A DNA stretch of 64,000 bases from Actinocrispum wychmicini. GTDB lineage: Bacteria > Actinomycetota > Actinomycetes > Mycobacteriales > Pseudonocardiaceae. Numbering within the stretch: position 1 is the first letter of the stretch; each line of letters begins with the position of its first letter. Below, one piece after another: positions 23,235 to 32,584 of the stretch. Below the pieces are notes generated by a model. It searched no databases, was not told where the DNA came from, and saw only the letters and a program-made list of their open reading frames with translations. The position numbers and the translations under genes are program-made. The stretch is taken from NCBI RefSeq assembly GCF_004345645.1, contig NZ_SLWS01000001.1, positions 933,546 through 997,545 on the forward strand, written 5' to 3'.

Positions 23235-23984
23235 TCAGCCTCCGTTGATGGTGTGGCGGAGTTCTGGGTTTCCGGTGTAGATCGCGGTGCTGGGGCGTTT
23301 CCAGGCTGCTCGGTAGACCGCGTCCGCTGTGCCGACCAGGTTGGCGTCCGCGTCGGTTCCGGCGTCCGGCACTGGGCCTGCTGTCACCTTTCCGCCTTCC
23401 GCTTTGAGTAGCCAGGCCCGGCCGGCGTCCGCCGCGTGTACCAGCAGGGTGCCGTCGATTTCGGGGGGTCTGCGCTTGACCATGAACGGTGAGATCGTCA
23501 CCACTATCTCGTCGATGCCGTCGGCGGCGTGCTCGGAGTCGAACAGCAGGGTGGGGACCGCGTTGTTCACGGCGTGTTCGGCGTCCAGGCGGTGGATGCT
23601 TGTCTCGTGGGCTTGGCGGCGGGCCCACCAGCCGACCGAGCCCAGCTCCGGGAGGAAGGACCACACTCGCTTGGCCGGGTCGTCGTGCAGGCGCTCGACC
23701 ATCGTCGAGCGTTGCTCGTCCCACCAGGTCAGCAGGTCTTCCCAGGCGGTGGGCGGGACCGGGAGCTTCGGCCGGGTGTCCTCGGGTTTCCGCTCCAGGG
23801 CGGCGCACACCAGGGCGTGCACTCCGCCGATGTGGCTCACCAGGTCGTGGACTGTCCACTGGGGACATGTTGGGACCTGGGCGTCCGGGCCGGCTTTGCC
23901 TGCGGCGGCGCGCAGTGCGTCGGACTGTTCGGCGATGTGTGCCAGATAAGTCTCATGCTCCACTGGTTCGAGCCTAGCGGGCAA
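23235..23984 (-). CDS. Maleylpyruvate isomerase family (mycothiol-type, DinB fold) protein
   Basis: 249 residues with the TIGR03083-like pattern: metal-binding His in WTVHDLVSHIGGVHA, a second His in ARRQAHETSIHRLDAE, and a C-terminal SCP2-like part (FMVKRRPPEIDGTLLVHAA). Family members use mycothiol as a cofactor in isomerase or S-transferase chemistry, which fits the mshA gene in this window. The substrate is unknown. It overlaps the next upstream gene by 11 bp, and the tandem array follows its stop. Confidence 0.83.
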   Translation of the reverse strand: MPARLEPVEHETYLAHIAEQSDALRAAAGKAGPDAQVPTCPQWTVHDLVSHIGGVHALVCAALERKPEDTRPKLPVPPTAWEDLLTWWDEQRSTMVERLHDDPAKRVWSFLPELGSVGWWARRQAHETSIHRLDAEHAVNNAVPTLLFDSEHAADGIDEIVVTISPFMVKRRPPEIDGTLLVHAADAGRAWLLKAEGGKVTAGPVPDAGTDADANLVGTADAVYRAAWKRPSTAIYTGNPELRHTINGG

Positions 23985-24774
23985 CGGCCGACCAGGACAG
24001 GGTCACTTCACCCAGCCGCCAGCGCCTGCGGGTATCCAGCACCGGCCAGTCCTCGGCCAGCCGTCGGACCGTCTCCACCCAGCGGGCGCGTGGACCGTAC
24101 GGACTCAGTGGGGCCGCCGCGGCCCAGTGGGTGTCCATCGCGGTCAGCAGGTCGTGCACGGGGTGACCGGGAACGTTGTGGTGGATCAGGGACTTGGGCA
24201 GTCGTTCGGCCAAATCGGACGGTTGGGTGATGTCGGAAGGCAGGCACGCCAACGTGAACGTCAACGGGCCGACCTTGGACAGCGTCACCCAACAGCATCG
24301 TCGGCCGATCTCGTCGCACGTTCCCTCGACGAGCAGCCCACCCGGCGCCAACCGGCCCAGCATGGTGGTCCACGCCTGCGCCGCATCCTCCTCTGTGTAC
24401 TGACGCAGCACGTTGAAAGCCCGCAGCAGCAACGGTCGCGTCCCGGCGAGTTCGAACCCGCCGCGGCGGAACTCCAGTCTGGGCGGGTCGGCCGCGGCTT
24501 GGGCGGCCTCGACTCGTTCCGGATCCAGTTCGAGGCCGAGCACCCGGACGTCCGCGACAGTCCGTAGTCGGGCCGCGAACTCGACTGTGGTCACCGGCGA
24601 CGACCCGTACCCCAGGTCGACCACGAGGGGGTCCGCGACGGTCCTGAGCAGGGCTGTGTGCGTGGCGACGATCCAGCGGTCCACCTTGCGCAGCCGGTTC
24701 GGGTTCGTGGTGCCGCGCGTCGGCACCCCCAACGCGCGGGCCCGGCCCGCGGCTAGCCTTGGCGGGCGAGCCAT
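23974..24774 (-). CDS. Class I SAM-dependent methyltransferase-like protein
   Basis: 266 residues. SAM motif I is PLVVDLGYGSSPVTTVEFA (an unusual GYGSSP loop), with the acidic end of strand 2 in VLGLELDPERVEA. The C-terminal half has CDEIGRRCCWVTL and PKSLIHHNVPG. It is a cytoplasmic protein of unknown target, conserved near murB in actinobacteria. It overlaps both neighbours (22 bp upstream, 11 bp downstream), so the three minus-strand genes are one operon. Confidence 0.78.
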   Translation of the reverse strand: MARPPRLAAGRARALGVPTRGTTNPNRLRKVDRWIVATHTALLRTVADPLVVDLGYGSSPVTTVEFAARLRTVADVRVLGLELDPERVEAAQAAADPPRLEFRRGGFELAGTRPLLLRAFNVLRQYTEEDAAQAWTTMLGRLAPGGLLVEGTCDEIGRRCCWVTLSKVGPLTFTLACLPSDITQPSDLAERLPKSLIHHNVPGHPVHDLLTAMDTHWAAAAPLSPYGPRARWVETVRRLAEDWPVLDTRRRWRLGEVTLSWSAVAR

Positions 24775-25244
24775 TTCTCGGTGAACGCGGCCTCGTTGGC
24801 CAGCAGCTTCACGACCTGCTCGCCGATGGCCTTCTCGATCCGGCCGCCGACGATCGGGATGCTCACCCGGATCTCCAGTTCGGTCACCCAGGTCGACCCG
24901 TCCGCGGTGTCGGACAAAGTGGACTTCCCGGTGATCTCCCCTGGTACACCCGGAATCGTGGCGGTCACCGTGCCGGTGCGGTCGGCCCGCCAGGTCTCGG
25001 TCCGGTCAACGACGAGGTCGCCCTTCAGCAGGGTTCGGACGGCTGAGGGAAGATGATCCGCGGCGAGCCCCTGGCGCACCCGGTACGTCACCTCACCATT
25101 GTGCTCCGCGCGGTCCATGACGGAGGCGTTCGTCCCGCCCAGGGCCTGGAGCCGGTCGGCGAGGTACGCCTCGTCGACGAGCGCGGCGTGCACGGTGTCG
25201 GCCGGGGTGGCGAAGCTCGCCCGGTGCTCCATACGGCTAGGCAT
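24753..25244 (-). CDS. DUF2505 family protein
   Basis: 163 residues from the ATG at 25244 (MPSRMEHRASF); 25232 is an alternative. The fold is SRPBCC/START-like: helix then strands, ATPADTVHAALVDEAYLADR, GEVTYRVRQGL, TETWRADRTGTVTATIPG, and a C-terminal helix RIEKAIGEQVVKLLANEAAF. The function is unknown. Its mycobacterial counterpart (Rv0481c) also sits divergently beside murB. The reading frame stays open far upstream through murB, but that part is antisense shadow. Confidence 0.83.
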   Translation of the reverse strand: MPSRMEHRASFATPADTVHAALVDEAYLADRLQALGGTNASVMDRAEHNGEVTYRVRQGLAADHLPSAVRTLLKGDLVVDRTETWRADRTGTVTATIPGVPGEITGKSTLSDTADGSTWVTELEIRVSIPIVGGRIEKAIGEQVVKLLANEAAFTEKWLARQG

Positions 25245-25269
25245 GAACCGGAGGTTACCGTTGACGCCC

Positions 25270-26334
25270 GTGACCACCTCGCGTCCCGCCATCGGCACCC
25301 ACCTGAGTGGGTACACGACCCTGCGCCTGGGCGGACCGGCGGCGAGGTTCATCGAAGCGACCAGCGCCCGTGAAGTCGTCGACGCGGTCTGCGCGGCCGA
25401 CGCCGCGGGCGAGCCGCTGCTCGTGCTCGGCGGCGGGTCGAACGTGCTCGTCGCCGACAAGGGATTCGACGGCACGGTCGTGCACATCGCCAGCAAAGGC
25501 GTGGGCATGGACAGCACATCCGGCTCGGTGCAGCTGACCGCGGAGGCCGGCGAGAGCTGGGACTCGGTCGTCGAACAGACGGTACGGGCCGGCCTCGGCG
25601 GCATCGAGTGCCTGTCGGGCATCCCCGGGCTTGTCGGCGCGACGCCCGTGCAGAACGTAGGCGCGTACGGCGTCGAGGTGTCCGAGGTGCTCGTGTCGGT
25701 CGACCTGCTCGACCGCGCCAGCGGCGAGGTACGGACGCTGACCGCTGACCAGTTGGGCCTGGCGTACCGCACGAGTGTGTTGAAGGGCACAGACCGCGCG
25801 GTCGTGCTGCGCGTGCGCTTCCAGCTGGCCGACAGTGGCCTGTCCGCGCCGATCCGGTACGCCGAACTGGCGAACACCCTCGGTGTCGCCCCGGGCGAGC
25901 GGGTGCCTGTCGCCCACGTCCGGCAGTCCGTGCTGGACCTGCGCCGCGGCAAGGGAATGGTGCTCGACCCGGACGACCACGACACGTGGAGCGCCGGATC
26001 GTTCTTCACCAACCCGGTCCTGCCTGAGCCGCACCTCACCGAGGCGCTTGCCCGGATCCGCGCCCAGGTCGGCCCGGACGTGCGGATCCCGCAGTACCCC
26101 GGCGGCAAGCTGTCGGCGGCCTGGCTGATCGAACGGGCCGGTTTCCCCAAAGGCCACCCCGGCCCCGGCAACCGAGTCGCCCTCTCCCACAGCCACACCC
26201 TCGCACTGACCAACAGGGGCGACGGCACCACGGACGACCTGCTGTCCCTCGCCCGTGAGGTCAGGGACGGCGTCGACCAGGTGTTCGGGGTGGAGTTGGC
26301 GGCCGAACCGGTCCTGGTGGGCTGTTCCATGTGA
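25270..26334 (+). CDS. murB: UDP-N-acetylenolpyruvoylglucosamine reductase
   Basis: 354 residues, GTG start at 25270 (VTTSRPAIGTHLSGYTTLRL). FAD-binding VLGGGSNVLVADKGFDG, GIECLSGIPGLVGATPVQNV with GAYG, the catalytic Ser in WSAGSFFTNP and the late Glu region of type I MurB are all present. It reduces the enolpyruvyl moiety to make UDP-MurNAc in the cytoplasm. Only 25 bp separate it from the divergent DUF2505 start, so the promoters must overlap the genes or the transcripts are leaderless. Confidence 0.93.
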   Translation: MTTSRPAIGTHLSGYTTLRLGGPAARFIEATSAREVVDAVCAADAAGEPLLVLGGGSNVLVADKGFDGTVVHIASKGVGMDSTSGSVQLTAEAGESWDSVVEQTVRAGLGGIECLSGIPGLVGATPVQNVGAYGVEVSEVLVSVDLLDRASGEVRTLTADQLGLAYRTSVLKGTDRAVVLRVRFQLADSGLSAPIRYAELANTLGVAPGERVPVAHVRQSVLDLRRGKGMVLDPDDHDTWSAGSFFTNPVLPEPHLTEALARIRAQVGPDVRIPQYPGGKLSAAWLIERAGFPKGHPGPGNRVALSHSHTLALTNRGDGTTDDLLSLAREVRDGVDQVFGVELAAEPVLVGCSM

Positions 26335-26345
26335 CTACCGTCACA
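26330..26345. promoter_or_regulatory. CRP/FNR-type binding site upstream of L,D-transpeptidase
   Basis: TGTGA-CTACCG-TCACA matches the CRP consensus TGTGA-N6-TCACA exactly, and the symmetry extends one more base each side (ATGTGAC...GTCACAT). It overlaps the murB stop codon and is about 69 bp before the ldt start at 26414. Regulation by a cAMP-receptor-type protein is inferred. Confidence 0.65.
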
Positions 26346-26413
26346 TAGTCTGCACCGCGATCTCTTTGACACGTCTTTACAGTGGGAGTGTCGTGATACG
26401 GAGGGGTGACAGC

Positions 26414-27604
26414 GTGCGAGCAGGTCGAAGAACCATTGTCGGCGCGTTCGTGCTCAGCGTGTTCGCCCTCGCGGGCTGCACCTCGTCGAACTCGGGCGTT
26501 CCGCTCGGTGTCGGCGACAAGCCCAGCGGCGACACCGGTGGCGGTGACTCCGGGCCCAAGGCGAAGATCGCCGCCGACCCGGGGCCGGACGCCAAGGAGG
26601 TGCCGGTCCTCAAGCCGATCAAGATCACTGTATCGGACGGCCAGCTGACCGATGTCGCGGTCACCAACCCGGAGGGCAAGCAGGTCGCCGGGACGACCAC
26701 GCCGGACAAGCTGAGCTGGGCGAACACCGAACGGCTCGCGTTCGGCAAGACGTACACGTACACCGCGCACGCGACCGGCAGCGACAACAAGCCGGCGGAG
26801 CTCAAGGGGTCGTTCACGACCATGAGCCCGGCGAAGACCGCCCGCGCGACCGTCAACCCGACTGACAACGCGACCGTCGGGGTCGGCATGCCGATCAGCG
26901 TGAAGTTCCAGGACGGCTTCGCGCCGAAGGACCGGGCCGCGGTCGAGAAGGCGCTGAAGGTGGAGACCTCGCCGACGAAGGTGGAGGGCGGCTGGGCGTG
27001 GCTGTCGCCGACCCAGGTGGACTGGCGGCCCAAGGTGTACTGGCCGGCGAACACCAAGGTCAACGTGTCCGCCAACCTCTACGGCGTCGATTTCGGCAAC
27101 GGCTTCGGCAAGGCCGACGTGACCAGCAAGTACGCCATCGGCCGCAACCAGGTGATCAAGGTCAACACCCCGGACCACAACCTGAAGGTGTACCGCGACG
27201 GCGCGCTGGCGGCGACGTACCCGTCGAGCAACGGCTCGGACGCCGACCCGGACCGCAACACCCCGAACGGCACCATGATCGTGATGACCAGGGAGCCGAT
27301 CGGCGACTTCTCCAACCCGCGCTACGGGTACACGAACGTGAAGAAGAAGTGGTCGCTGCGGATCTCCAACCACGGCGAGTACCTGCATGAGAACGAGGAG
27401 AACCGCGCCAACATCGGCAAGAACAACACCTCGCACGGCTGCGTGAACCTGCTTGAGGTGGATGCGAAGGCGCTGTTCGACTCCTCGCTGATCGGCGACC
27501 CGGTCGAGGTGACCGGTGCCAAGGCCAACATGCCCACCACGTCGGACGTCAATGATTGGCTGTTCTCGTGGGACAAGTGGAAGAGCATGTCAGCCCTGAA
27601 GTGA
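26414..27604 (+). CDS. L,D-transpeptidase lipoprotein (LprQ/LdtMt5-like)
   Basis: 396 residues from the GTG at 26414, which has GGAGGGG before it. A signal peptide ends in the lipobox LAGC (VFALAGCTSS), so the mature protein is lipid-anchored outside. Two immunoglobulin-like domains (about 45-245) precede the YkuD domain (about 250-385), whose catalytic site is SHGCVNL with ISNHG upstream. It cross-links peptidoglycan 3-3 bonds and resists most beta-lactams except carbapenems, as known for the family. A CRP-like site lies upstream. The next gene's start overlaps its stop. Confidence 0.92.
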   Translation: MRAGRRTIVGAFVLSVFALAGCTSSNSGVPLGVGDKPSGDTGGGDSGPKAKIAADPGPDAKEVPVLKPIKITVSDGQLTDVAVTNPEGKQVAGTTTPDKLSWANTERLAFGKTYTYTAHATGSDNKPAELKGSFTTMSPAKTARATVNPTDNATVGVGMPISVKFQDGFAPKDRAAVEKALKVETSPTKVEGGWAWLSPTQVDWRPKVYWPANTKVNVSANLYGVDFGNGFGKADVTSKYAIGRNQVIKVNTPDHNLKVYRDGALAATYPSSNGSDADPDRNTPNGTMIVMTREPIGDFSNPRYGYTNVKKKWSLRISNHGEYLHENEENRANIGKNNTSHGCVNLLEVDAKALFDSSLIGDPVEVTGAKANMPTTSDVNDWLFSWDKWKSMSALK

Positions 27605-28434
27605 CCCTGCGGCAGGTCGTCGGCGGAAACGGCGTCCGGCTGGCCGTGCGTGTGGCGGGCCCGCAGGACGCGCCCGCGATCGTCCTCGTCCACGGCTGGG
27701 CGCAGTCGAGCGCGGCCTGGTCGGCCCAGCTGACCGATCCGTCGCTGACGAGCCGCTACCGGCTGGCGGCCGTGGACCTGCGTGGCCACGGCGCCTCGGA
27801 CGTACCGGACATCGCCGGCGGATACGACGATCCTCGCGCCTGGGCGGACGACATCCAGGCGGTCATCGACCTCGTCGGCCGGCCGGCGGTCCTGGTCGGC
27901 TGGTCGTACGGCGGCGCGGTCATCGCCGACTACCTGCGCATCCATGGTGACGCTGACCTCGCCGGGATCGTGTTCGTCGGCGCGTCCACCGAGATCGGCC
28001 GGGACCGGCCGGGTGCCCGGATCGGCCCGGCGATGCGGGCCGCGATGCCCGACGCCCTGGCCGAAGATGCCGAAGTGGCCGCTTCGGCGTTCATCGGATT
28101 CGCCCGCGCGATGTCCGCGACGAGGTTGTCCGGCGCGGTGGAACAGCGCGTCGTTGGGGACTCGCTGCGGGTTCCGCGGCAGGTCAGGAAGGCTTTGCTG
28201 CGTCGTGACGTGGACAACGCGGAGGTGCTGTCGGCGATCACCGTGCCGACCCTGGTGGCGCATGGCCGGTTGGACGCCGTGATCGACCCCTTGGCCGCGA
28301 CATATGCGCACGGGAAGATTCCAGGGGCTGAGTTGCGTTGGTTCGATGAGGTGGGGCACATGCCCTTCGCCGAACGCACCGAGGAGTTCGACGAGATGCT
28401 GTTGGGGTTCGCCCACAGGGAGGCGGAAACGTGA
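27601..28434 (+). CDS. Alpha/beta hydrolase
   Basis: 277 residues, start GTG 27601 overlapping the preceding TGA. Oxyanion HGW in [13 protein letters not shown], nucleophile [12 protein letters not shown] (GxSxG), acid in [10 protein letters not shown] and His in EVGHMPFAE form a complete catalytic set of the AB-hydrolase family. It is cytoplasmic. It overlaps mshA by 4 bp, so it belongs to a ldt-hydrolase-mshA-ybjN operon. The substrate is unknown. Confidence 0.85.
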   Translation: MTLRQVVGGNGVRLAVRVAGPQDAPAIVLVHGWAQSSAAWSAQLTDPSLTSRYRLAAVDLRGHGASDVPDIAGGYDDPRAWADDIQAVIDLVGRPAVLVGWSYGGAVIADYLRIHGDADLAGIVFVGASTEIGRDRPGARIGPAMRAAMPDALAEDAEVAASAFIGFARAMSATRLSGAVEQRVVGDSLRVPRQVRKALLRRDVDNAEVLSAITVPTLVAHGRLDAVIDPLAATYAHGKIPGAELRWFDEVGHMPFAERTEEFDEMLLGFAHREAET

Positions 28435-29717
28435 CGGTGTGGCTCCGCCCACCAAGAAGGGTCGCGTTGCTCTCGGTGCACACGTCACCGCTTGAGCAGC
28501 CCGGGACCGGCGACGCGGGCGGCATGAACGTGTACATCGCGCAGACCGCGACCCGGATGGCCGAGCGGGGCATCGCGGTCGAGGTCTTCACCCGGGCGAC
28601 GTCGTCGGACCTGCCGCCGGTGGCCGAACTCGCCCCGGGGGTGCTCGTCCGGCACGTCCCCGCCGGGCCGTTCGAGCCGCTCGATCGCACCGAGCTGCCG
28701 GCCCAGCTGTGCGCGTTCACCGCGGTCGTCCTGCAGACCGAGGCGAACAACGAGGCCGGTTTCTACGACCTCGTGCACTCCCACTACTGGTTGTCAGGCC
28801 AGGTGGGGTGGCTGGCCCGGGACCGCTGGGGCGTCCCGCTCGTGCACACCGCGCACACGCTCGCGCGTGTGAAGAACGCGGCGCTCGCGGATGGCGACAC
28901 GCCGGAACCGCGGTCGCGGGAGATCGGTGAACAGCAGGTGGTCGACCAGGCCGACCAGTTGGTGGCGAACACCGACATGGAGGCCAACGACCTGTTGCAC
29001 CGCTACGACGCTGACCCGGCCAAAGTCTGCACGGTGTCCCCCGGCGTCGACCTGGCTCGCTTCCAGCCCGGCTCGCGGACGGACGCGCGGGCGCGCCTCG
29101 GCGTTCCGGCGTCCGCGACGGTGTTCGCGTTCGTCGGCCGGATCCAGCCGTTGAAAGGCCCGGACGTGCTCCTACGGGCCGCCGCAGAGGTGCTGCGCCG
29201 AGGCGACGTGAACCGGTCCGACCTGGTGGTGTTGGTCGTCGGTGGCCCGTCAGGGACCGGCCTCGAACAACCGCGGGCGTTGCAGGAACTAGCGGCCCAC
29301 CTGGGCATTTCGGACGTCGTCCGGTTCCTGCCGCCGCAGGCCGGGCCCGAGCTGGCCCAGGTGTACCTGGCCGCGGACGTGGTCACCGTGCCGAGCCACA
29401 ACGAGTCGTTCGGGCTGGTTGCCCTGGAGGCGCAGGCGTGCGGCACACCGGTGGTGGCCACGGACGTCGGTGGCTTACGTGTCGCGGTCCGTGACGGCGT
29501 TACAGGTCTGTTGGTGCCGGGACATTCGGCGGACATGTGGGCGGACGCCTTGACTCGGCTGAACTCCCCTGAGCTGCGTGCGGTGTTGGGTGCCGGCGCG
29601 GTGTCGCACGCGCGGGCGTTCTCGTGGGACCGGACGACCGACGAGCTGGTCGGCGCGTACATGCGGGCCGGGGTAGCGTTTCGGGAGGTGTCCGAGCAGG
29701 CGGAGGTCGCTTCGTGA
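28431..29717 (+). CDS. mshA: D-inositol-3-phosphate glycosyltransferase (mycothiol biosynthesis)
   Basis: 428 residues, GT4 family. N-terminal [20 protein letters not shown] is the MshA acceptor-site signature; the C-terminal half has [17 protein letters not shown] and the donor-binding [20 protein letters not shown] (E-x7-E). It makes GlcNAc-Ins-P from UDP-GlcNAc and inositol-1-phosphate, the first mycothiol step. Both ends overlap neighbours by 4 bp (GTGA), so it is translationally coupled in the operon. Residue patterns leave little doubt. Confidence 0.95.
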   Translation: MTVWLRPPRRVALLSVHTSPLEQPGTGDAGGMNVYIAQTATRMAERGIAVEVFTRATSSDLPPVAELAPGVLVRHVPAGPFEPLDRTELPAQLCAFTAVVLQTEANNEAGFYDLVHSHYWLSGQVGWLARDRWGVPLVHTAHTLARVKNAALADGDTPEPRSREIGEQQVVDQADQLVANTDMEANDLLHRYDADPAKVCTVSPGVDLARFQPGSRTDARARLGVPASATVFAFVGRIQPLKGPDVLLRAAAEVLRRGDVNRSDLVVLVVGGPSGTGLEQPRALQELAAHLGISDVVRFLPPQAGPELAQVYLAADVVTVPSHNESFGLVALEAQACGTPVVATDVGGLRVAVRDGVTGLLVPGHSADMWADALTRLNSPELRAVLGAGAVSHARAFSWDRTTDELVGAYMRAGVAFREVSEQAEVAS

Positions 29718-30220
29718 GTCTGGCAGCGGTGATCAGGTCCACATTGGACGATCATGGGATCGTCTACACCGAACCGGAACCCGACCGGTTCTTCGCGACC
29801 CTGCCGGGAACGAAGAAGCTACAGACCAACTGCTGGCTGATCATCGGCGAGCACGCGCTGGTCGTCGAAGCGTTCGTGTGCCGCCGCCCGGACGAAGAAC
29901 AGGAGGCGGTCTACCGTTTCCTGTTGCACCGCAACGCGAAGCTCTATGGCGTCCACTACACCATCGACGCGGTCGGCGACATCTACCTGCTCGGCCGGAT
30001 CGGCCTGCACGCCGTCACCCCGGACGAGATAGACCGGCTGCTTGGCCAGGTCCTGGAAGCCGCGGACAACGATTTCAACACGTTGTTGGAGATCGGCTTC
30101 GCGTCGTCGATCCGACGTGAGTGGGAGTGGCGGACATCCCGGGGCGAATCGCTGGCGAACCTGAAGGCGTTCGAACACCTGACGAAACCGGCCAGAGACC
30201 AACGAGTGTCTGACTCGTGA
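29714..30220 (+). CDS. YbjN-domain protein
   Basis: 168 residues from the GTG at 29714 that overlaps the mshA stop and follows GGAGG. The YbjN domain shows [39 protein letters not shown] and [20 protein letters not shown], with the basic end IRREWEWR. Such proteins resemble type III secretion chaperones in fold and are of uncertain function; this one is conserved behind mshA in mycobacteria (Rv0487). Cytoplasmic. Confidence 0.85.
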   Translation: MSLAAVIRSTLDDHGIVYTEPEPDRFFATLPGTKKLQTNCWLIIGEHALVVEAFVCRRPDEEQEAVYRFLLHRNAKLYGVHYTIDAVGDIYLLGRIGLHAVTPDEIDRLLGQVLEAADNDFNTLLEIGFASSIRREWEWRTSRGESLANLKAFEHLTKPARDQRVSDS

Positions 30221-30265
30221 TCTGAGTGCTGCAACGGGATTCCCACGCGGTCCCGTCTTTGGCGC

Positions 30266-31141
30266 ATGAGCAGACGAACGAGTGGCTTACTCCTCGCTGG
30301 GGCGCTGCTTCTGGGGGTGACGGCGTGCAGCAGCGGTTCCAGCGGCTCCAACGCGAGCCTGGCGGCGCCCGAGGCGGCCAGTGGGAAGGCCGGCGGGGCA
30401 GCGCCGCCGCGAGCCCAGGACCAGCAAAGCGCGCCGCAACAACAGCAGCAGGCAAGCGCGCCCGTACAGAACCGTCAGCTGGTGCAGACCGCGCGGATGG
30501 AGATGTCCGTGGACAGCGACCCGTTGGGCGCCATTGTCAGCGCGCGCGGGATCGCCACCAGCCTGAACGGCTTCACCGGCCAGGAGGAGTCCGGCGGCGA
30601 CAAGGCCTCGGTCACCCTGCGTGTCCCGGCCGACAAGTTCGACGCCGCCCTCGAACAGCTGGCCAAGCTGGGCACCGTGAAGGCCCAGCACAAGCAGGCC
30701 GACGACGTGACCGACCAGGTGGTGGACCTGGACGCCCGACTGGCCACGCAACGAGCCAGCGTGGACCGGATGCGAGCGCTGCTGGCCAAAGCGGCCAGCG
30801 TGAACGAAGTGGCCCAGGTGGAAAGCGAACTGACCCGCCGGGAAGCCGACCTGGAATCCATGGAAAGCAGGCGAACCGCCCTCGGTGGCCAAGTAGCACT
30901 GTCCACAGTGGTCCTGGAAGTGACCAGAACACCCCCACCACCAACCAAACCGGTGGAAGAGAAGCCGGACAACCCCGGCTTCCTGAGTGGACTCGCCGGC
31001 GGCTGGACAGCCTTCGGAAAGGTACTGAACGGCATCGGCGCGGCCCTCGGAGCGATGCTGCCCTTCCTGATAGCCCTAGCCATCCCAGGAGCGGCCTACC
31101 TCTACATCCGCCGCAAGCGCCGAAAGCCCAAAACAGCCTAG
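30266..31141 (+). CDS. DUF4349 lipoprotein with C-terminal membrane helix
   Basis: 291 residues. The signal peptide ends in lipobox VTAC (LLGVTACSSG). A low-complexity Gln/Ala/Ser linker (about 25-75) follows. The DUF4349 domain is about 80-230: RMEMSVDSDPLGAIVSARGI, a coiled coil from VDLDARLATQRASVDRMRAL to LTRREADLESMESRR. A transmembrane segment (about 257-280, AMLPFLIALAIPGAAYLYI) ends in a basic tail. It is anchored at both ends in the membrane, function unknown. The family B hairpin lies 132 bp downstream. Confidence 0.83.
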   Translation: MSRRTSGLLLAGALLLGVTACSSGSSGSNASLAAPEAASGKAGGAAPPRAQDQQSAPQQQQQASAPVQNRQLVQTARMEMSVDSDPLGAIVSARGIATSLNGFTGQEESGGDKASVTLRVPADKFDAALEQLAKLGTVKAQHKQADDVTDQVVDLDARLATQRASVDRMRALLAKAASVNEVAQVESELTRREADLESMESRRTALGGQVALSTVVLEVTRTPPPPTKPVEEKPDNPGFLSGLAGGWTAFGKVLNGIGAALGAMLPFLIALAIPGAAYLYIRRKRRKPKTA

Positions 31142-31272
31142 AACGGAGAATCCGGTCCCCCGGAGGGGAGGGGATCGGATCCTTGGGGAAAGAGACCGAG
31201 TCCGCGACAGAGGAGGTGAATCCTCAGCGGAGGGAGGGACCGGTCCTCAGCAGCCGCGCCGACACCAGTCCC

Positions 31273-31405
31273 GGTTTGGCCGCGCCGGTCATTTACGCCC
31301 CAGAACACGCCCGACATCGCCCCAAGCCCAGCGGTGGCCAGCCCCGAGCGAAGATGTCGGTCGCGTGGGCTGGGGTGGAAATGATCGGCTTCCGGCGGCC
31401 AAACC
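31273..31405 (+). repeat. Hairpin element family B, copy 2 (133 bp)
   Basis: Terminal inverted repeats GGTTTGGCCGC (31273) and GCGGCCAAACC (ending 31405) are perfect 11-bp matches. Inside, CCGACATC pairs with GATGTCGG, and ACGCCCCAGAACACGC pairs with GCGTGGGCTGGGGTGG in a near-continuous stem. It is almost the same as the 52491 copy outside a short loop. No coding capacity. It follows the DUF4349 lipoprotein gene in the same orientation. Confidence 0.8.
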
Positions 31406-31406
31406 C

Positions 31407-31425
31407 GTCCGAGCGGAGCGAGGAC
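31407..31425 (+). repeat. Short hairpin tail adjoining family B copy 2
   Basis: GTCCGAGCGGAGCGAGGAC starts one base after the 133-bp element and is itself partly self-complementary (GTCC...GGAC). The same sequence follows the 52491 copy at the same distance but not the decayed copy at 2078. Confidence 0.6.
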
Positions 31426-31431
31426 AATTAA

Positions 31432-31482
31432 ACACAGGGCGGCTTGAGCGAGGGGGAGTCGCGTTCTCAAGCCGCCCCGTGT
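31432..31482. terminator. Stem-loop terminator upstream of gpm
   Basis: GGGCGGCTTGAG (31437-31448) and CTCAAGCCGCCC (31466-31477) are perfect 12-bp arms with a 17-base loop; ACAC and GTGT extend the stem on the outside. It probably ends transcripts from the mshA-side operon. Confidence 0.7.
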
Positions 31483-31806
31483 CACAGGTCCCGCACTCGG
31501 TGTGGCGGGGGGCACCTCACCGTGTCATGCGGGATGCGGCTCGACAGGGGAGACGAGCCGCGGATCGCCGCCGTCAACCGGGGAGTGCGTGGGAGCCGGT
31601 CGGCGGAAGCCTTGTCAACTTGGCAGAACAGAGGGTCGGATCTCAAGCCTGGTCGCTACCCCATTCGGGTTTGAAACAAGAAAATCAATAACGGTTGTGT
31701 TTCGGGCTGGGGTTGCCGGTCAACTGGGTGTGGATGGGTGGCCCGAACGCAGCTATCTGGCTGCCCTGTTCGGGTGAAACCGGTGGGGCATGGCAGGCTT
31801 TGGGGC
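31483..31806. other. Spacer before gpm with no recognised gene
   Basis: 324 bp. No gene with plausible coding signal and no known RNA motif is recognised. It presumably holds the gpm promoter. The 31650-31720 part is the most AT-rich of the spacer. Confidence 0.5.
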
Positions 31807-32547
31807 ATGGCTGTTGGAACCCTTGTGTTGCTCCGCCACGGCGAGAGCGTGTGGAACGCTGAGAACCTGTTCACCGGGTGGGTGGACGTCCCTTTGTCGG
31901 CCAAGGGTGAGGGGGAGGCTGGTCGCGGCGGCGAGTTGCTGCGGGATGCCGGCCTGTTGCCGGATGTGGTGCACACGTCGTTGCTGCGGCGGGCGATCGC
32001 CACCGCGAACCTGGCGTTGGACGGGGCCGACCGGCACTGGATTCCGGTTCGCAGGGACTGGCGGCTGAACGAACGCCACTACGGTGCGTTGCAGGGCAAG
32101 AACAAGAAACAGACTCTGGAGACGTACGGCGAGGAGCAGTTCATGCTCTGGCGCCGGTCGTACGACACGCCGCCGCCGCCGATCGAGCCGGGTTCCGAGT
32201 TCAGTCAGGACAGTGACCCGCGGTACGCCGGTGTGGACGCTCCGCTGACCGAGTGCCTGAAGGACGTGGTGGCCCGCCTGCTGCCGTACTGGGACTCGTC
32301 GATCGTGCCGGATCTGCGCACGGGCCGGACTGTCCTGGTCGCGGCGCACGGGAACTCGTTGCGCGCCTTGGTGAAGCACCTTGACGGCGTGTCCGAGGAG
32401 GCGATCGCGGGGTTGAACATCCCGACCGGCATCCCGTTGCGCTACGACCTGGACGACGACCTGCGGCCGACCAACCCGGGCGGCACGTACCTGGATCCGG
32501 ACGCGGCGACGGACGCGATCAAAGCGGTGGCGAACCAGGGGCGCTAG
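31807..32547 (+). CDS. gpmA: 2,3-bisphosphoglycerate-dependent phosphoglycerate mutase
   Basis: 246 residues from ATG 31807. The phospho-His is residue 11 in [12 protein letters not shown], followed by [12 protein letters not shown] and [16 protein letters not shown]. The second catalytic His is in [17 protein letters not shown]. It interconverts 3- and 2-phosphoglycerate in glycolysis. It lies between mshA-ybjN and senX3-regX3 as in mycobacteria (gpm1, Rv0489). Confidence 0.94.
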   Translation: MAVGTLVLLRHGESVWNAENLFTGWVDVPLSAKGEGEAGRGGELLRDAGLLPDVVHTSLLRRAIATANLALDGADRHWIPVRRDWRLNERHYGALQGKNKKQTLETYGEEQFMLWRRSYDTPPPPIEPGSEFSQDSDPRYAGVDAPLTECLKDVVARLLPYWDSSIVPDLRTGRTVLVAAHGNSLRALVKHLDGVSEEAIAGLNIPTGIPLRYDLDDDLRPTNPGGTYLDPDAATDAIKAVANQGR

Positions 32548-32584
32548 TCGTTAGGGTGACCGCGGAGCGAAGGAGGTGAGAGCT

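Noticed and set aside
22993..23868. Minus-strand ORF of 291 codons across the DinB-like gene and the tandem array
   Set aside because: It is the shadow of the mycothiol-type gene in another frame, continuing into degenerate repeats; amino-acid composition is Arg/Pro-rich and shows no domain.
23955..23990. tRNA-like T-arm (GGTTCGAGCC)
   Set aside because: There is no acceptor stem, anticodon arm or D-arm around it, and it lies over the start of a coding gene.
24753..26372. 539-codon minus-strand ORF spanning murB
   Set aside because: Only the last 163 codons (DUF2505) look coding. The upstream part is antisense to murB, Ser/Arg/Thr-rich and without motifs.
26366..26395. Sigma-70 promoter TTGACA before the L,D-transpeptidase
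   Set aside because: The -35 is perfect but no acceptable -10 lies at 16-18 bp; the transcript start may use another sigma factor.
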